NCBI RefSeq assembly: GCF_018614095.1
Contig: NZ_JAGGOY010000043.1
Location: 70,286 to 134,285, forward strand
DNA length: 64,000 nucleotides
Reading direction: 5' to 3'
From: Streptomyces sp. ISL-87
Lineage (GTDB): Bacteria; Actinomycetota; Actinomycetes; Streptomycetales; Streptomycetaceae
A program made the position numbers and the translations under genes. Below are positions 1-8,146 of the stretch, piece by piece (within the stretch, counting starts at the first letter, position 1; each line of letters starts with the position of its first letter). Under the pieces are notes generated by a model. It searched no databases, had not been told where the DNA came from, and saw only the letters and a program-made list of their open reading frames with translations.

Positions 1-738
1 GGGCCGCACGCCGGGGCCGGGGGCCCGGGGCGGGGTCAGGAGTTCGGTGTGGAGGGTGCGGAGGGTGGGGCCCGGGGTGGTGCCCAGGCGGGTGGACAGG
101 TCGCGGCGGACCTTGTCGTAGGCGGCCAGGGCCTCGGCCGGCCGGCCCGCATCGCGGAGGGCGCGGATGCGGAGGGCCTGGAGGGGCTCGTCCAGGGGCT
201 GTTGCGCGCACAGCGCGGTCAACTCCGGCAGGGCGCGCTCGGCCTGGCCCAGGGCAAGGGCCGCCGCGAGCCGGCCCCGGCGCGCGTCCAGCCGTACCGC
301 CTCCCACCGCGCGGACTGGGCCGCCTGGTCCGGCAGGCAGGACAGCGCGGGTCCCCGCCACAGGGCCAGGGCCTCGTCGTACAGGGCGGCCGCCTCGGCC
401 GGGCCGGGGGCGGACGACGCCTCGCGCGTGAGGCGCTCGAAGCGGTATACGTCGATGTCCTCCCGCGCGGCGGCCAGCAGGTACCCGCCCGCCTCGGACC
501 GCACGGCCTCCCGGCCGAGGGCCCGCCGCAGCCGGGCCACCAGCGCCTGGAGCGCGGCCACCGCCTCGGCCGGCGGGTCACCGTCCCACACCTCCGCGAC
601 CAGCGCGGGCGCCGGCACCGCCCGCCCGGGTCGCAGTGCGAGCGCGGTCAGGAGCGCCCGCAGCCGCGCTCCGCCGACGGCGACGGGAGTCCCGTCGTCG
701 CGGAAGGCCTGGGTGGTGCCGAGAATCGCGTAGCGCAC
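1..738 (-). CDS. AfsR/SARP-family transcriptional activator, N-terminal part
   Basis: The minus strand reads open from a GTG at 738 to the window edge, so the 3' end is missing. The translation begins MRYAILGTTQAF, then has a winged-helix OmpR-like DNA-binding segment (about residues 20-90, with ALVAEVWDG and VARLRRALG) and a bacterial transcriptional activation domain (about residues 95-240, with DVYRFERLTREA and YDKVRRDLSTRLG). This is the usual order in Streptomyces antibiotic regulatory proteins and AfsR-like regulators; an NB-ARC ATPase may follow outside the window. The start is GTG rather than an upstream out-of-frame ATG because only this frame gives the conserved fold. The gene is divergent from the M50 protease gene at 800, so the two share a short upstream region. 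Confidence 0.8.
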   Translation of the reverse strand, partial: MRYAILGTTQAFRDDGTPVAVGGARLRALLTALALRPGRAVPAPALVAEVWDGDPPAEAVAALQALVARLRRALGREAVRSEAGGYLLAAAREDIDVYRFERLTREASSAPGPAEAAALYDEALALWRGPALSCLPDQAAQSARWEAVRLDARRGRLAAALALGQAERALPELTALCAQQPLDEPLQALRIRALRDAGRPAEALAAYDKVRRDLSTRLGTTPGPTLRTLHTELLTPPRAPGPGVRP

Positions 739-799
739 CGGCTCATTCTCCCCGGCCCCGGACCCCGGCCCGACCGGGACCCGGGATAGGTTTCGCCGC

Positions 800-1081
800 A
801 TGGATCACCAGGGCAGCCGCAGCGAGCGGCGCATAAGTTCCGTATTCCTCGGCATCGTCGCCGTCATGGCAGTCACCGGCTGGGCCGTGTGGACGGGCTA
901 CTCGACCAGCACCGGGCTCGCGGTGTTCCTCTTCGTCACGGCGGCCTGGATCGTCTCGCTCTGCCTCCACGAGTACGCGCACGCCCGCACCGCCCTGCAC
1001 AGCGGCGACCTCACGATAGGTGCCAAGGGCTATCTGACGCTGAATCCACTTAGGTACCGGCCTGTTAACCTCCTCTCATGA
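800..1081 (+). pseudogene. Host M50 (site-2 protease-like) protein, 5' fragment left of the prophage
   Basis: This 93-residue ORF has two predicted membrane segments and the zinc motif HEYAH (HExxH) near residue 57, then stops soon after YLTLNP. Residues 1-82 are host. From the CC core at 1046-1047 onward the codons (LRYRPVNLLS) are phage DNA. The rest of the host protein lies at 56755-57309, where SPLKYTHALL continues the host sequence. No ribosome-binding site is visible. A -10-like TAGGTT sits 7 bases before the ATG, which suggests a leaderless transcript. The stop overlaps the integrase start by 4 bases (ATGA at 1078-1081). In the lysogen this is a truncated product without the third zinc-ligand region. 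Confidence 0.85.
1021..1070 (+). other. attL: attL (left attachment junction)
   Basis: The left half is host coding sequence (TATCTGACGCTGAAT) and the right half phage sequence (CTTAGGTACCGG). The inferred crossover dinucleotide is CC at 1046-1047. The phage arm is an inverted repeat of the phage arm in attR: 17 of 22 positions match when one is reverse-complemented. The two CTTAGGTAC/GTACCTAAG arms lie symmetrically around the CC. That symmetry and the unbroken M50 frame across the reconstructed attB place the crossover here. Arm lengths are approximate. Confidence 0.8.
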
Positions 1082-2607
1082 CCAGGAGACCGAGAGTGCT
1101 CATCGCCGTCCGTCTGTCCATAGACACAGACAGCACCACCAGCCCTGAACGGCAGCTCGAAGAGTGCATGGCCTTTTGCGAGCGTCGCGGCTGGGACGTC
1201 GTGGGTGTGGCTAAGGATCTTGACATCTCAGCTACCCGGTACGCGCCGTGGCAGCGGCCCGAGCTGGCTGCGTGGTTGGACAGGGCTCCTGAGTTCGACA
1301 ACATCGTGTTCTGGCGCCTTGACCGCTTCGTGCGGAAGGTGGGCGACCTGCACACCATGATCGAGTGGGCAGAGAACCACGGCAGCAAGGGTCTGGTTTC
1401 CGCCACGGAACCCTTCGACCTCACCGACCCGTTCGGGGAGGTCATGGCAACCATGATCGCCGCCTTCGCCCGCATGGAGGCCCGCGCTGTCTCCGAGCGG
1501 GTCACTTCCATGCGTCAGCACCTCCTCACCTCCGATCGCTGGGGAGGCGGAAGCCCTCCGTACGGCTATACGACGGAGGAACGTAACGGTGGCCGCTACC
1601 TGGTTCCCAACCCCGTCACGTTGCCGAACCTGCGCGAGATCGTCATGAGGGTGCTCAACGGAGAGCCCCTCAACGCCATCTGTCGAGACCTGGACGAGCG
1701 CAACGTCCCCTCCCCGTCAGCCACTTACAAGACGAGCAAGAGGGAAACGGTTGCCCCTTGGTACCCGAAAACCCTGAAGGGCATCCTCACCAGTCCGACT
1801 CTCCTGGGCTTTAAGACTCGGAACGAACCCATACCCGGCAAGAAGTACAGCCGGACGGTTCTCGTCTACGACGAGAAGGGCCACCGCATCAAGATGGCTG
1901 AGCCGCTTGTCACGGAGGAAGAATGGAAGCAGCTACAAAAGGCACTCATTGAGACCGCTGCGCCGGCATCGGGAGTCCGAGGCCCTGAACCGAAAACACC
2001 CTTTCTCGATGTGATCAAGTGCGGGAGCTGTGGCAAGAATCTGCAATGGCACACCACCAAGAAGAAGCGCAAGGACGAGACCTATCGGGAGACGCACAAG
2101 ATTCGCTGCTTGTCGCGCCCCAAGTCGCCGGCATGCCCCGGCTACGTCTTCGATCCAGAGACGGAGATCATCGGCCCCGTCATGCGGTCCCTACTTGAAG
2201 AACTCGGCAATGAGCCTGTAGTTCAGCGCATATACGTGGAAGGCGATGGCACGGCTGCCAAGCTCGAAGAGCTGGAAGAGTCAATCAACTACCACATGGC
2301 CCAGATAACTCCCGGAGGCATTTACAGCAAGGGCATTCTTAGGGACAAGGCCGCAAAGACACTCGAAGGACTCAACGAGGAGTACGAGCGTCTTTCTTCC
2401 CTTGGGGCTGCTGGCGAATCACGCTGGGAGTACAGAGAGCTAGGCATGACCTTTGGAGAGCGCTGGTTCGAAAAGGGTACTCCACAGATCACGGACGACT
2501 TGGTGAAGGCCGGGATCACGATGGAGTGTCACCCCCGCGATAAGGGCGGACATATTCTCAAGGTCCCAGACGACTTGAAGCACCGATTCGCCAAAATCAT
2601 GGCGTAA
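1078..2607 (+). CDS. int: Large serine integrase
   Basis: A 509-residue large serine recombinase that catalyses attP x attB integration. The N-terminal resolvase domain (about 1-150) has the nucleophile context AVRLSIDTDS and the arginine-rich FWRLDRFVRK. Next is a recombinase domain (about 165-290), then a zinc ribbon with CGSCGK and CLSRPKSPACPG (about 310-355) interrupted by a basic linker, and a coiled-coil-like segment near residues 400-440. No Shine-Dalgarno sequence precedes the ATG; instead the start overlaps the stop of the upstream M50 fragment (ATGA), so translation is probably coupled. In the free phage circle the upstream ORF would be the phage's own M50 N-terminal gene. A strong terminator follows. 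Confidence 0.95.
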   Translation: MTRRPRVLIAVRLSIDTDSTTSPERQLEECMAFCERRGWDVVGVAKDLDISATRYAPWQRPELAAWLDRAPEFDNIVFWRLDRFVRKVGDLHTMIEWAENHGSKGLVSATEPFDLTDPFGEVMATMIAAFARMEARAVSERVTSMRQHLLTSDRWGGGSPPYGYTTEERNGGRYLVPNPVTLPNLREIVMRVLNGEPLNAICRDLDERNVPSPSATYKTSKRETVAPWYPKTLKGILTSPTLLGFKTRNEPIPGKKYSRTVLVYDEKGHRIKMAEPLVTEEEWKQLQKALIETAAPASGVRGPEPKTPFLDVIKCGSCGKNLQWHTTKKKRKDETYRETHKIRCLSRPKSPACPGYVFDPETEIIGPVMRSLLEELGNEPVVQRIYVEGDGTAAKLEELEESINYHMAQITPGGIYSKGILRDKAAKTLEGLNEEYERLSSLGAAGESRWEYRELGMTFGERWFEKGTPQITDDLVKAGITMECHPRDKGGHILKVPDDLKHRFAKIMA

Positions 2608-2609
2608 CG

Positions 2610-2646
2610 AAAGGCCCCTCCCGGTTGGGAGGGGCCTTTCTGCTTT
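2610..2646 (+). terminator. Rho-independent terminator after the integrase
   Basis: A 13-bp perfect stem (2610-2622 with 2627-2639, AAAGGCCCCTCCC and its complement) with a 4-base loop, followed by TTTCTGCTTT. It stands directly after the integrase stop and may also end the converging minus-strand early transcript. Confidence 0.85.
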
Positions 2647-2739
2647 ACCTAAAACTAGCGGTCTTGAGTCGGGGAAGGCTCCGGTGACACGGCACCTGTG
2701 TCAGCTATATCAAGTACCCATCCCCCACACGAAGGGCAA

Positions 2740-2922
2740 TCAGAAGGCCCGATAGACCTCCTCGTCGTAGTCATAGCGGATATCAAGCGGCGCCTTCCCT
2801 CCTAGCAGGAGGAGTTCGCCGCAGCAGCCGGCAGACTCAACAAAGAGGCCGTAACGCCTCACCGTGTCGTTTAGGTCTCGGAGGAATCCCCGCTGCGCTT
2901 CGCTCTGCTTGCCCTTACTCAC
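2740..2922 (-). CDS. Hypothetical protein, 60 aa
   Basis: Last gene of the minus-strand early block, facing the integrase. No known domain recognised. The N-terminus is basic (MSKGKQSEAQRG) and the middle has adjacent cysteines (SAGCCGELLLL). It starts 6 bases after the preceding gene, as expected in an operon. Confidence 0.6.
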   Translation of the reverse strand: MSKGKQSEAQRGFLRDLNDTVRRYGLFVESAGCCGELLLLGGKAPLDIRYDYDEEVYRAF

Positions 2923-2928
2923 AGTCCA

Positions 2929-3225
2929 TCACCGATCAGCCTTCCAAGGGAGGTCGTCCGGAAACGTCCCGGCTTCCACTCGGTAGAGGAGCTTCCACGC
3001 ATTGCCATCCTGCTGGTAGACCTCCCCGCCTCGCACTCCGCGATACTCGAACTGTCGAGTCTCGGGGTTGTACCGATTAGGCCGCTCCCATGCAACGGCT
3101 GACTTAGCTCGGCCGAGACCAACGTGATACTTCAGAGCCGGATTGCGATCAGGCGCGATGGACGCATACGGCATGCCGGCCAGGCCCTTGCGGGGCTCCG
3201 TACAACGTTCTTCCATGGAGGTCAC
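2929..3225 (-). CDS. Hypothetical protein, 98 aa
   Basis: No recognised family. The protein is polar, with WERPNRYNPETRQFEYRG in the middle. The ATG overlaps the stop of the upstream gene by 4 bases (3222-3225), indicating translational coupling within the replication operon. Confidence 0.6.
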   Translation of the reverse strand: MTSMEERCTEPRKGLAGMPYASIAPDRNPALKYHVGLGRAKSAVAWERPNRYNPETRQFEYRGVRGGEVYQQDGNAWKLLYRVEAGTFPDDLPWKADR

Positions 3226-3479
3226 CCCACCACCTCCGCATCCTCATCGTTGTCAACCGCGAGCTGGTGGAAGCCCATGATGGAGTTCCAGGTATCGGCA
3301 GCCATATCCCTAGCCAGCTCGTAGGGAAGACCTGAAGCAACGGCCTCCGTGAGTACCGTTCCCGCAATGCGGGAGGCCGTTACTGCGTAAGCCCCCTGCT
3401 TGTGCAGTCGCTGCACATTCATCTCTGCCTCAATACCCTCGATGAGTTCCTCAAAGGAACCAGTCTGCTCGTCACTCAT
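3222..3479 (-). CDS. Hypothetical protein, 85 aa
   Basis: An acidic, probably helical small protein (EELIEGIEAEMNVQRL near the N-terminus) of unknown function. It lies 8 bases after the polymerase gene and overlaps the next gene by 4 bases, so it is probably co-transcribed with the polymerase. Confidence 0.65.
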   Translation of the reverse strand: MSDEQTGSFEELIEGIEAEMNVQRLHKQGAYAVTASRIAGTVLTEAVASGLPYELARDMAADTWNSIMGFHQLAVDNDEDAEVVG

Positions 3480-3487
3480 ACACGCTC

Positions 3488-5353
3488 CTAGTGCTTGCTT
3501 TCTTCAAGTTCCAACACGCTCCCCCAAGAGCGCTGACCAATTTCGGCATCAGCAGGTATCAGAAGCCCCTGCACCGAAAACTGCATGATGCGCACGGCCT
3601 CCCGCGCCATCTCAGGCGCATCCTTCTCCGGGAAGCTAAAAACAATCTCGTCGTGAATGGGCAGCCGCATAAACGGGGAGTAGCCTGCCTGATCGAGCTT
3701 CAGCAGGGCCCGAGCCGTTACGTCACGGCTGCCGCCCTGCACGAAGTAGTTCAGCGCCCGGAACCACTTGCCGGGATCGACAGGTAGCCGCCGGCCAGTT
3801 GCTGTGTAAACGAATCCAGTTCGCCTAGCTTCATCGGCCAGTCGCTTCCCGAAAGCCCCAACACCGGGATACGTCCGGGAAAACGCCTCCAGCACCTTTC
3901 GGGCGGTGGCTTCGTCTACATGGGCCTGCTCCATTAGGGCCGCCCAGCCCCCGCCATACACCGTCAAGAAGTTGGCCATCTTGCCAATTTTGCGTGCAAC
4001 ATCCGCAGCATCAGCAGTGATCTGGTGAAGATCTAGCCCGTTAACAAAGGCGTTCAGCATTGTGGGATCACGAGAGAATGCCGCCAGGTAGCGAAGCTCC
4101 ATATTGCCGAAGTCGATGGAACACGAGACGTGCCCCTCATCAGCAAGAAACATGTGCCTCACATAGCCGTCCCCCGAGGGGAACGTTTGAGCCGGGATGC
4201 TGCCAGAAATTGACATCCTGGAAGTCCGCGCCTGGAGACTATTAATACTTCCGTGCACCCGATTGTCCGAATCACGGCCAATCAGAGCTCGCTCAAACCA
4301 AGTCTTGCGCCACTTGCCGGCCTTCTTGGCCTGCACCACCGCAGCGGCTAGAGGGTGCTCAATAGCCGATAGCACATCATCGTCTATCGACAGATTCCCC
4401 TTAGCCGTCCTCTTTGTCAGCCGTACCCCGAGATCAGTAAAGACGTCAATGAGCTGCTGATTTGAGTTGACGTTCTCAACACCGAAGGTCCGCGCAAGCT
4501 GCTCCTGGCGCTGCTGCTCGGCGGAAAGCTCCTCACAGCGCCGCTCGGCATATTCGACATCCAGCAGGTAGCCGGTCCGCTCCATCTTGGCCGTGACGTG
4601 CGCTAGTTGGTGCTCCCACCCAATGAGCCCCTGAGACTTGGAACGCGCCGGCACCAGGCGATACAGGATCTGGAAGAGCCTGTAGGCAAGGGCCGGGTCC
4701 ATGCCTGCGTAGAGCAAAAAGTCCGGATCGAACAACTCAACGAGCTTCCAGATCTTTTCCTTCGTGGTCTTGTACTTCTTCGCAAGCTCCCGGATTGAGC
4801 CCTTGACCTCTTCTGCCGTGGTCTCGCAGATGTAGAACTTGGTCAGCTCTTCCAATTTGAGACCGGGGCCCCGCTCCTTGACCGCCCGCGGATCAACGAG
4901 GTGCGCCAGCAGACGCGTATCCCATACCTTCGGAGCAAGATCCTCCATGGGTATGCCAAGCGTCGCCTCAGCAACATGAAGGTCAAATGTGCCGTTGTGA
5001 GCTACCAGCCATTCAAGGCGGAGAAGAGCCCAGCGGACCGCTTCCGCGAAGGCTGGCCCCTTCTCCACCGGAATGACCCAGGTTTCCGCTCCGGTGCCGA
5101 ACTGTGCCAGTCGGCACCTGAAGTCGTCCGCCCACCACTGGAGTCCCGTCGTTTCCGTGTCGAAACCAAGAATGCGGTGACGAGACACGAACTCACGGAA
5201 CTGCTCAAGGTCATCTTCTGTCTCCGCAACCCGAATCGATATCGGCTGGCCCTTGAGTCGGTAACTGAGATGCTGCAAGAGCCTTCCCCCATCTATCCAA
5301 GTTGCTTGATGAACTCCTGGCCTACGAACTTTGTGTAGGCAGGAGGGATGCAT
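3488..5353 (-). CDS. Family A DNA polymerase (Pol I-like)
   Basis: A 621-residue phage replicative polymerase. The 3'-5' exonuclease domain (about 60-250) has DTETTGL (Exo I), AHNGTFDLHV (Exo II) and YAGMDPALAYRL (Exo III). The polymerase domain (about 260-621) has motif A SIDFGNMELR, motif B RKIGKMANFLTVYGGG and motif C IHDEIVF. There is no 5'-3' exonuclease domain, as usual for phage Pol A. The ATG at 5353 has a GAGGG seven bases upstream but overlaps the methyltransferase gene by about 60 bases; a TTG at 5278 is an alternative that avoids the overlap. It is part of the minus-strand replication block. Confidence 0.95.
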   Translation of the reverse strand: MHPSCLHKVRRPGVHQATWIDGGRLLQHLSYRLKGQPISIRVAETEDDLEQFREFVSRHRILGFDTETTGLQWWADDFRCRLAQFGTGAETWVIPVEKGPAFAEAVRWALLRLEWLVAHNGTFDLHVAEATLGIPMEDLAPKVWDTRLLAHLVDPRAVKERGPGLKLEELTKFYICETTAEEVKGSIRELAKKYKTTKEKIWKLVELFDPDFLLYAGMDPALAYRLFQILYRLVPARSKSQGLIGWEHQLAHVTAKMERTGYLLDVEYAERRCEELSAEQQRQEQLARTFGVENVNSNQQLIDVFTDLGVRLTKRTAKGNLSIDDDVLSAIEHPLAAAVVQAKKAGKWRKTWFERALIGRDSDNRVHGSINSLQARTSRMSISGSIPAQTFPSGDGYVRHMFLADEGHVSCSIDFGNMELRYLAAFSRDPTMLNAFVNGLDLHQITADAADVARKIGKMANFLTVYGGGWAALMEQAHVDEATARKVLEAFSRTYPGVGAFGKRLADEARRTGFVYTATGRRLPVDPGKWFRALNYFVQGGSRDVTARALLKLDQAGYSPFMRLPIHDEIVFSFPEKDAPEMAREAVRIMQFSVQGLLIPADAEIGQRSWGSVLELEESKH

Positions 5354-5922
5354 TCACGAATGCCCTCTCGGGACATCCAGGTGACTCCAAGGTCTTCCTT
5401 GGCCCCGTCCACCCCGATGAAGTTCCCAACGTAGATCCCCATTTCTCCGGGGAGTCGCCGGCGACCCATCTTCGTTTGACGCTTCACGTGAGTCGGGTGC
5501 GTCGGCTGCGGAAGCGTCCAGCCCCCAGCCTCAAAGAGACGGTGCCTATAGGTGTGAAGTCCGAAGTAATCACCGCAAAGCATGATCGGATTCTTCATTT
5601 CCGGCTCCGCCCCCATGACGTTCTCGATGACCCACGGAACGCCTATGGCGTTCAGGGCATCTCGGGTGGGCCCCAAGAGGTCAGGATGGTCGTTCTGCCT
5701 AATCCGCTGTGTCTTGCTGTAGAGCTGGCAGGGCGGCGAGGCGTGTATGAAGTCGAAGCGATGACCGTACGTCAGAAGGAACTGCATAGCTTCGGCTTGA
5801 ATGAACTCGAATGGATAGCGGGGCTGTCGGGCAATGTCAACACCTACGACTTCGAACCCTGCATCTTGGTAACCCTTTCCCGCTCCCCCCTGGCAGCAGT
5901 ACAGGTCAAGTAGTTTGAGAAT
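5293..5922 (-). CDS. DNA cytosine methyltransferase-like protein with a probable ATT start
   Basis: Predicted to methylate DNA, perhaps for restriction evasion. Reading from 5922 gives LLDLYCCQGGAGKGY (SAM-binding motif I position), VVGVDIARQPRY (motif II), ASPPCQ (motif IV with the catalytic Pro-Cys) and WVIENV (motif VI), 209 residues. The first in-frame ATG (5787) would remove the whole SAM-binding region. Upstream there is an in-frame TAA inside a perfect AAGGAGGT Shine-Dalgarno; ATT 9 bases later is the best-placed start. No ATG, GTG or TTG lies between the stop and motif I. A C-terminal target-recognition region is short or absent. Confidence 0.8.
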   Translation of the reverse strand: MLKLLDLYCCQGGAGKGYQDAGFEVVGVDIARQPRYPFEFIQAEAMQFLLTYGHRFDFIHASPPCQLYSKTQRIRQNDHPDLLGPTRDALNAIGVPWVIENVMGAEPEMKNPIMLCGDYFGLHTYRHRLFEAGGWTLPQPTHPTHVKRQTKMGRRRLPGEMGIYVGNFIGVDGAKEDLGVTWMSREGIRECIPPAYTKFVGQEFIKQLG

Positions 5923-5937
5923 CCCCCCGACACCTCC

Positions 5938-6196
5938 TTACATGTGGCGCTTCAGGGCAGCCGCTCCGATGAATACGCAGTTCGACACGGTGACCCCCAT
6001 ACAGAAATAGAAGAACCTGACCGGTGGGCGCCGCGCCCTAACGGACTGGAGTGTCCCCCGCTCAACGCGAGGTGAGCGCTTGGCGTGCGATCCCAAAATG
6101 GCACCCCCGCCCCTTCGGTAAATATCCCGAGCAAAACGAGAGGGGGCCGAGGAATTCCCGGCCCCCTTGAGGCGAGTTACTCAACTCCGTCAGCTC
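5938..6196. other. Intergenic region before the methyltransferase
   Basis: About 260 bases without a convincing long gene. A very short minus-strand ORF from ATG 6000 to TAA 5938 (20 residues, MGVTVSNCVFIGAAALKR at its start) ends inside the methyltransferase ribosome-binding site and could couple its translation, but this is weak. The rest holds the terminator at 6133-6167. Confidence 0.4.
6133..6167 (-). terminator. Rho-independent terminator (minus strand)
   Basis: The stem GGGGGCCG/CGGCCCCC (6142-6149 with 6159-6166) is followed on the minus strand by CTCTCGTTTTG. It lies just after the stop of the gene at 6197-6712. Confidence 0.75.
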
Positions 6197-6712
6197 CTAC
6201 GAGAAGGAGCCGTCCTTCTGCCGCCACAGCGGGTCACAGTTGGAGCCCTTCGGGGCGTTGCAGAAGAGCGCCGCCCATGCGCCCTTCGCGCCCTGGCCCT
6301 CACGCAGAGTTCGGCCGTGCGGGCACGAGTCCCCAGCAGGGCTCGACGGAGCGGCCTGCTGAACCTTGCCGCCCTGGAACGTCTTGGGAGCCGCATTCCC
6401 ACCCTTGCCGGCTACGGGCTGGTGGGTCTCGCGCACCTTCTTGGCAGCGTGGGAGGCAAGCTCAATGACCCCCTTGTCCGCGAGAGCCTTCATAAGGTCT
6501 ACAGCGTTGGTAGCAACCTCTTCGGCGCTCTGACCGAAGACCGTTGGCGTGATCCACTCGGCGTCATATCCCGCCGCGGCCTTGAATGTAAGACCGATCT
6601 TGAACTTGTTTGGGGTAACCGCAGCAACAGCGTCAGTCATAGGCTTGGTCTCCTTAGTAGTTTCTGGTTCTCCCCAGGGGGATGCACCGTCAAAGGGATT
6701 GGGAAAGCTCAT
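6197..6712 (-). CDS. Conserved phage protein with C-terminal Cys/His motif, 171 aa
   Basis: Function unknown. The central part resembles a small globular domain (KFKIGLTFKAAAGYD, then a helix with AEEVATNAVDLMKALAD). The C-terminus has CPHGRTLREGQGAKG, then two more cysteines (ALFC and SNCDPLW), compatible with a zinc-binding tail of the kind seen in some actinophage DNA-binding proteins. It is monocistronic or first in its unit: its own terminator lies downstream and a copy of the dispersed motif lies 36 bases upstream of the ATG. A role in replication or single-strand binding is only a guess. Confidence 0.6.
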   Translation of the reverse strand: MSFPNPFDGASPWGEPETTKETKPMTDAVAAVTPNKFKIGLTFKAAAGYDAEWITPTVFGQSAEEVATNAVDLMKALADKGVIELASHAAKKVRETHQPVAGKGGNAAPKTFQGGKVQQAAPSSPAGDSCPHGRTLREGQGAKGAWAALFCNAPKGSNCDPLWRQKDGSFS

Positions 6713-6747
6713 ACAGACCTCTCGGGGTCAGTGGTCGCACACCTACA

Positions 6748-6764
6748 ATCGCAGGAGGCAAGTA
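6748..6764 (-). promoter_or_regulatory. Dispersed control motif, copy A
   Basis: On the minus strand this reads TACTTGCCTCCTGCGAT, one of six near-identical copies in the prophage, all upstream of minus-strand genes. TTGCCT could be a -35 box. It lies upstream of the gene starting at 6712. Confidence 0.6.
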
Positions 6765-6788
6765 TCTGGGTAAAAGGAAGCCCTTAGA

Positions 6789-7340
6789 TCAGGCAACTAC
6801 CTTTCGCAGGTCTCGGTTCATCCTGCGAGCAAGAGCATCAAGCCCTCGATTGCTCGCCTTGCGCTCGGTGTCGTCCTTCGGAGGAAGCCCGTAGACGTAT
6901 CTGCGCATCACAGTGTCCCGCTGCGGCTTAGTTAGCCGATTCAGAGCCAAGGAAGCATCTAGCCGTGCAGAAATTAGAGAATCGGTGATTCGGCAGGAAA
7001 GCAAGTCGTCCTTGCGGCCAAGCATCTGACCGAGTTCCTCATCTGAGTAGATGAGCGTCGCCAGGGCCCGCTTAGCCTCGTCCGGGGTGTAGTAATACTT
7101 CCCGTCTTCAACATCGCGAGCATCTCGCTCCCTGGACGCGTACTGAGTGCCGGCCTTCTTGCAGAACATCCAAAGGAATTGCTCATCGTAGTGCTGCTCC
7201 AGGTACGTACGACGCTCGTAAGCGTGAAGAAGGATCTCCTGCTTAACGTCGTCCTTTTCCACTACGGTCCATGCAGAGGCGATCGATCGGGCCGCCTTGT
7301 CCGCAATATCCGCCACACGAGCCCAGTCAACTACAGTCAT
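6789..7340 (-). CDS. Sigma-70-like / HTH regulatory protein, 183 aa
   Basis: The segment KDDVKQEILLHAYERR (about 28-45) resembles sigma region 2 helices. The C-terminal LTKPQRDTVMRRYVYGLPP followed by a helix (about 140-180) resembles sigma region 4, where a helix-turn-helix contacts the -35 box. The protein is shorter than a full sigma factor and region 2.4 is not convincing, so it may be a phage transcription factor of the same fold. It overlaps the metallophosphoesterase gene by 4 bases (ATGA), a coupled pair. It could redirect transcription to late promoters. Confidence 0.55.
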   Translation of the reverse strand: MTVVDWARVADIADKAARSIASAWTVVEKDDVKQEILLHAYERRTYLEQHYDEQFLWMFCKKAGTQYASRERDARDVEDGKYYYTPDEAKRALATLIYSDEELGQMLGRKDDLLSCRITDSLISARLDASLALNRLTKPQRDTVMRRYVYGLPPKDDTERKASNRGLDALARRMNRDLRKVVA

Positions 7341-8146
7341 ACGCCGTCCCCCTTCTTAACAAAGCGCCCTCCGGCGCCGCGAATCACCTTTCCGTAGCGC
7401 TCACCCTCAACGACGAACGAGCCATCGCGGCGGATGTCAACGGGGTAGGGGGAGACATCATGGTCTCCGACGTAGAGGATTCCAAAGCCAGATTGCCAAT
7501 TTGCGACAGCTCCAGGTCCGAGATACTGAGCCTTCCGCGGGTCCATGATGTGCCCAACTTCAAATCCCCACCGCATACCGCCCAGATGGGACGGGCCGTG
7601 CCGGCGCACTCCGAGCCGATGTGTGTGCCCCATGACCAAGTTCGTGGTCGCCTTGCTGGCATGGGCATATGCCGTGGTGCCCGAGATGTTGGAAAGACCC
7701 TTGATCTCGTGTCCATGGATAAGGGCCGTATCCGGCCCGACCTTATGGAAAGCGGGGGTAAGATTAACCCCAAATCCATCGAAGTCCAGCAGTCTCGAAA
7801 AATGGAAGTCGTCTGCGTATTCAGCCAACGCTGGAGCCTTGGCACTCAGGTAAGTACGTGGCCGGAGGTCGTGATTACCCTCCAGGATTCCGAAGGGCCC
7901 TCCGTAGACTGCCCTTATGGGTTCGAGGACGCGCCGCTTGGTGACCTCGGAATCACTCTTCACTTGCTGGCGATACTCGAAGCGAGTGCCTTCGTTCCAA
8001 CGGCTAGGCGTCTCATAGTCGTTGAGGTCACCTATCTGGTACAGCTCATCCGGCTGATAGTCCCCGATGAAGCTGATCAAATTGTTCAGCGCCTTGGGGT
8101 CGTGGTAAGGGACCTGAAGGTCCGATATGACAACTACCCTTTTCAA
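7337..8146 (-). CDS. Calcineurin-like metallophosphoesterase
   Basis: About 269 residues with the dimetal phosphoesterase motifs in order: SDLQVPYHD, QIGDLNDY, LEGNHD, HGHE and MGHTHR. Related phage proteins act on phosphoesters of nucleic acids or nucleotides; the substrate is unknown here. I choose the TTG at 8146 because it overlaps the upstream stop (TTGA at 8143-8146) and has GGGGGAG just before it; an in-frame ATG at 8185 would add 13 residues and a 43-base overlap. It is followed by the sigma-like gene with a 4-base overlap, inside the replication operon. Confidence 0.88.
   Translation of the reverse strand: MKRVVVISDLQVPYHDPKALNNLISFIGDYQPDELYQIGDLNDYETPSRWNEGTRFEYRQQVKSDSEVTKRRVLEPIRAVYGGPFGILEGNHDLRPRTYLSAKAPALAEYADDFHFSRLLDFDGFGVNLTPAFHKVGPDTALIHGHEIKGLSNISGTTAYAHASKATTNLVMGHTHRLGVRRHGPSHLGGMRWGFEVGHIMDPRKAQYLGPGAVANWQSGFGILYVGDHDVSPYPVDIRRDGSFVVEGERYGKVIRGAGGRFVKKGDGV

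Noticed and set aside
49..789. Long plus-strand open frame at the left edge
   Set aside because: Gly/Gln/Arg-rich low-complexity shadow of the SARP gene on the minus strand, caused by high GC at third positions.
5952..6134. 60-codon minus-strand ORF before the methyltransferase
   Set aside because: Ser/Gly/Arg-rich without start signals; overlaps the terminator flank.
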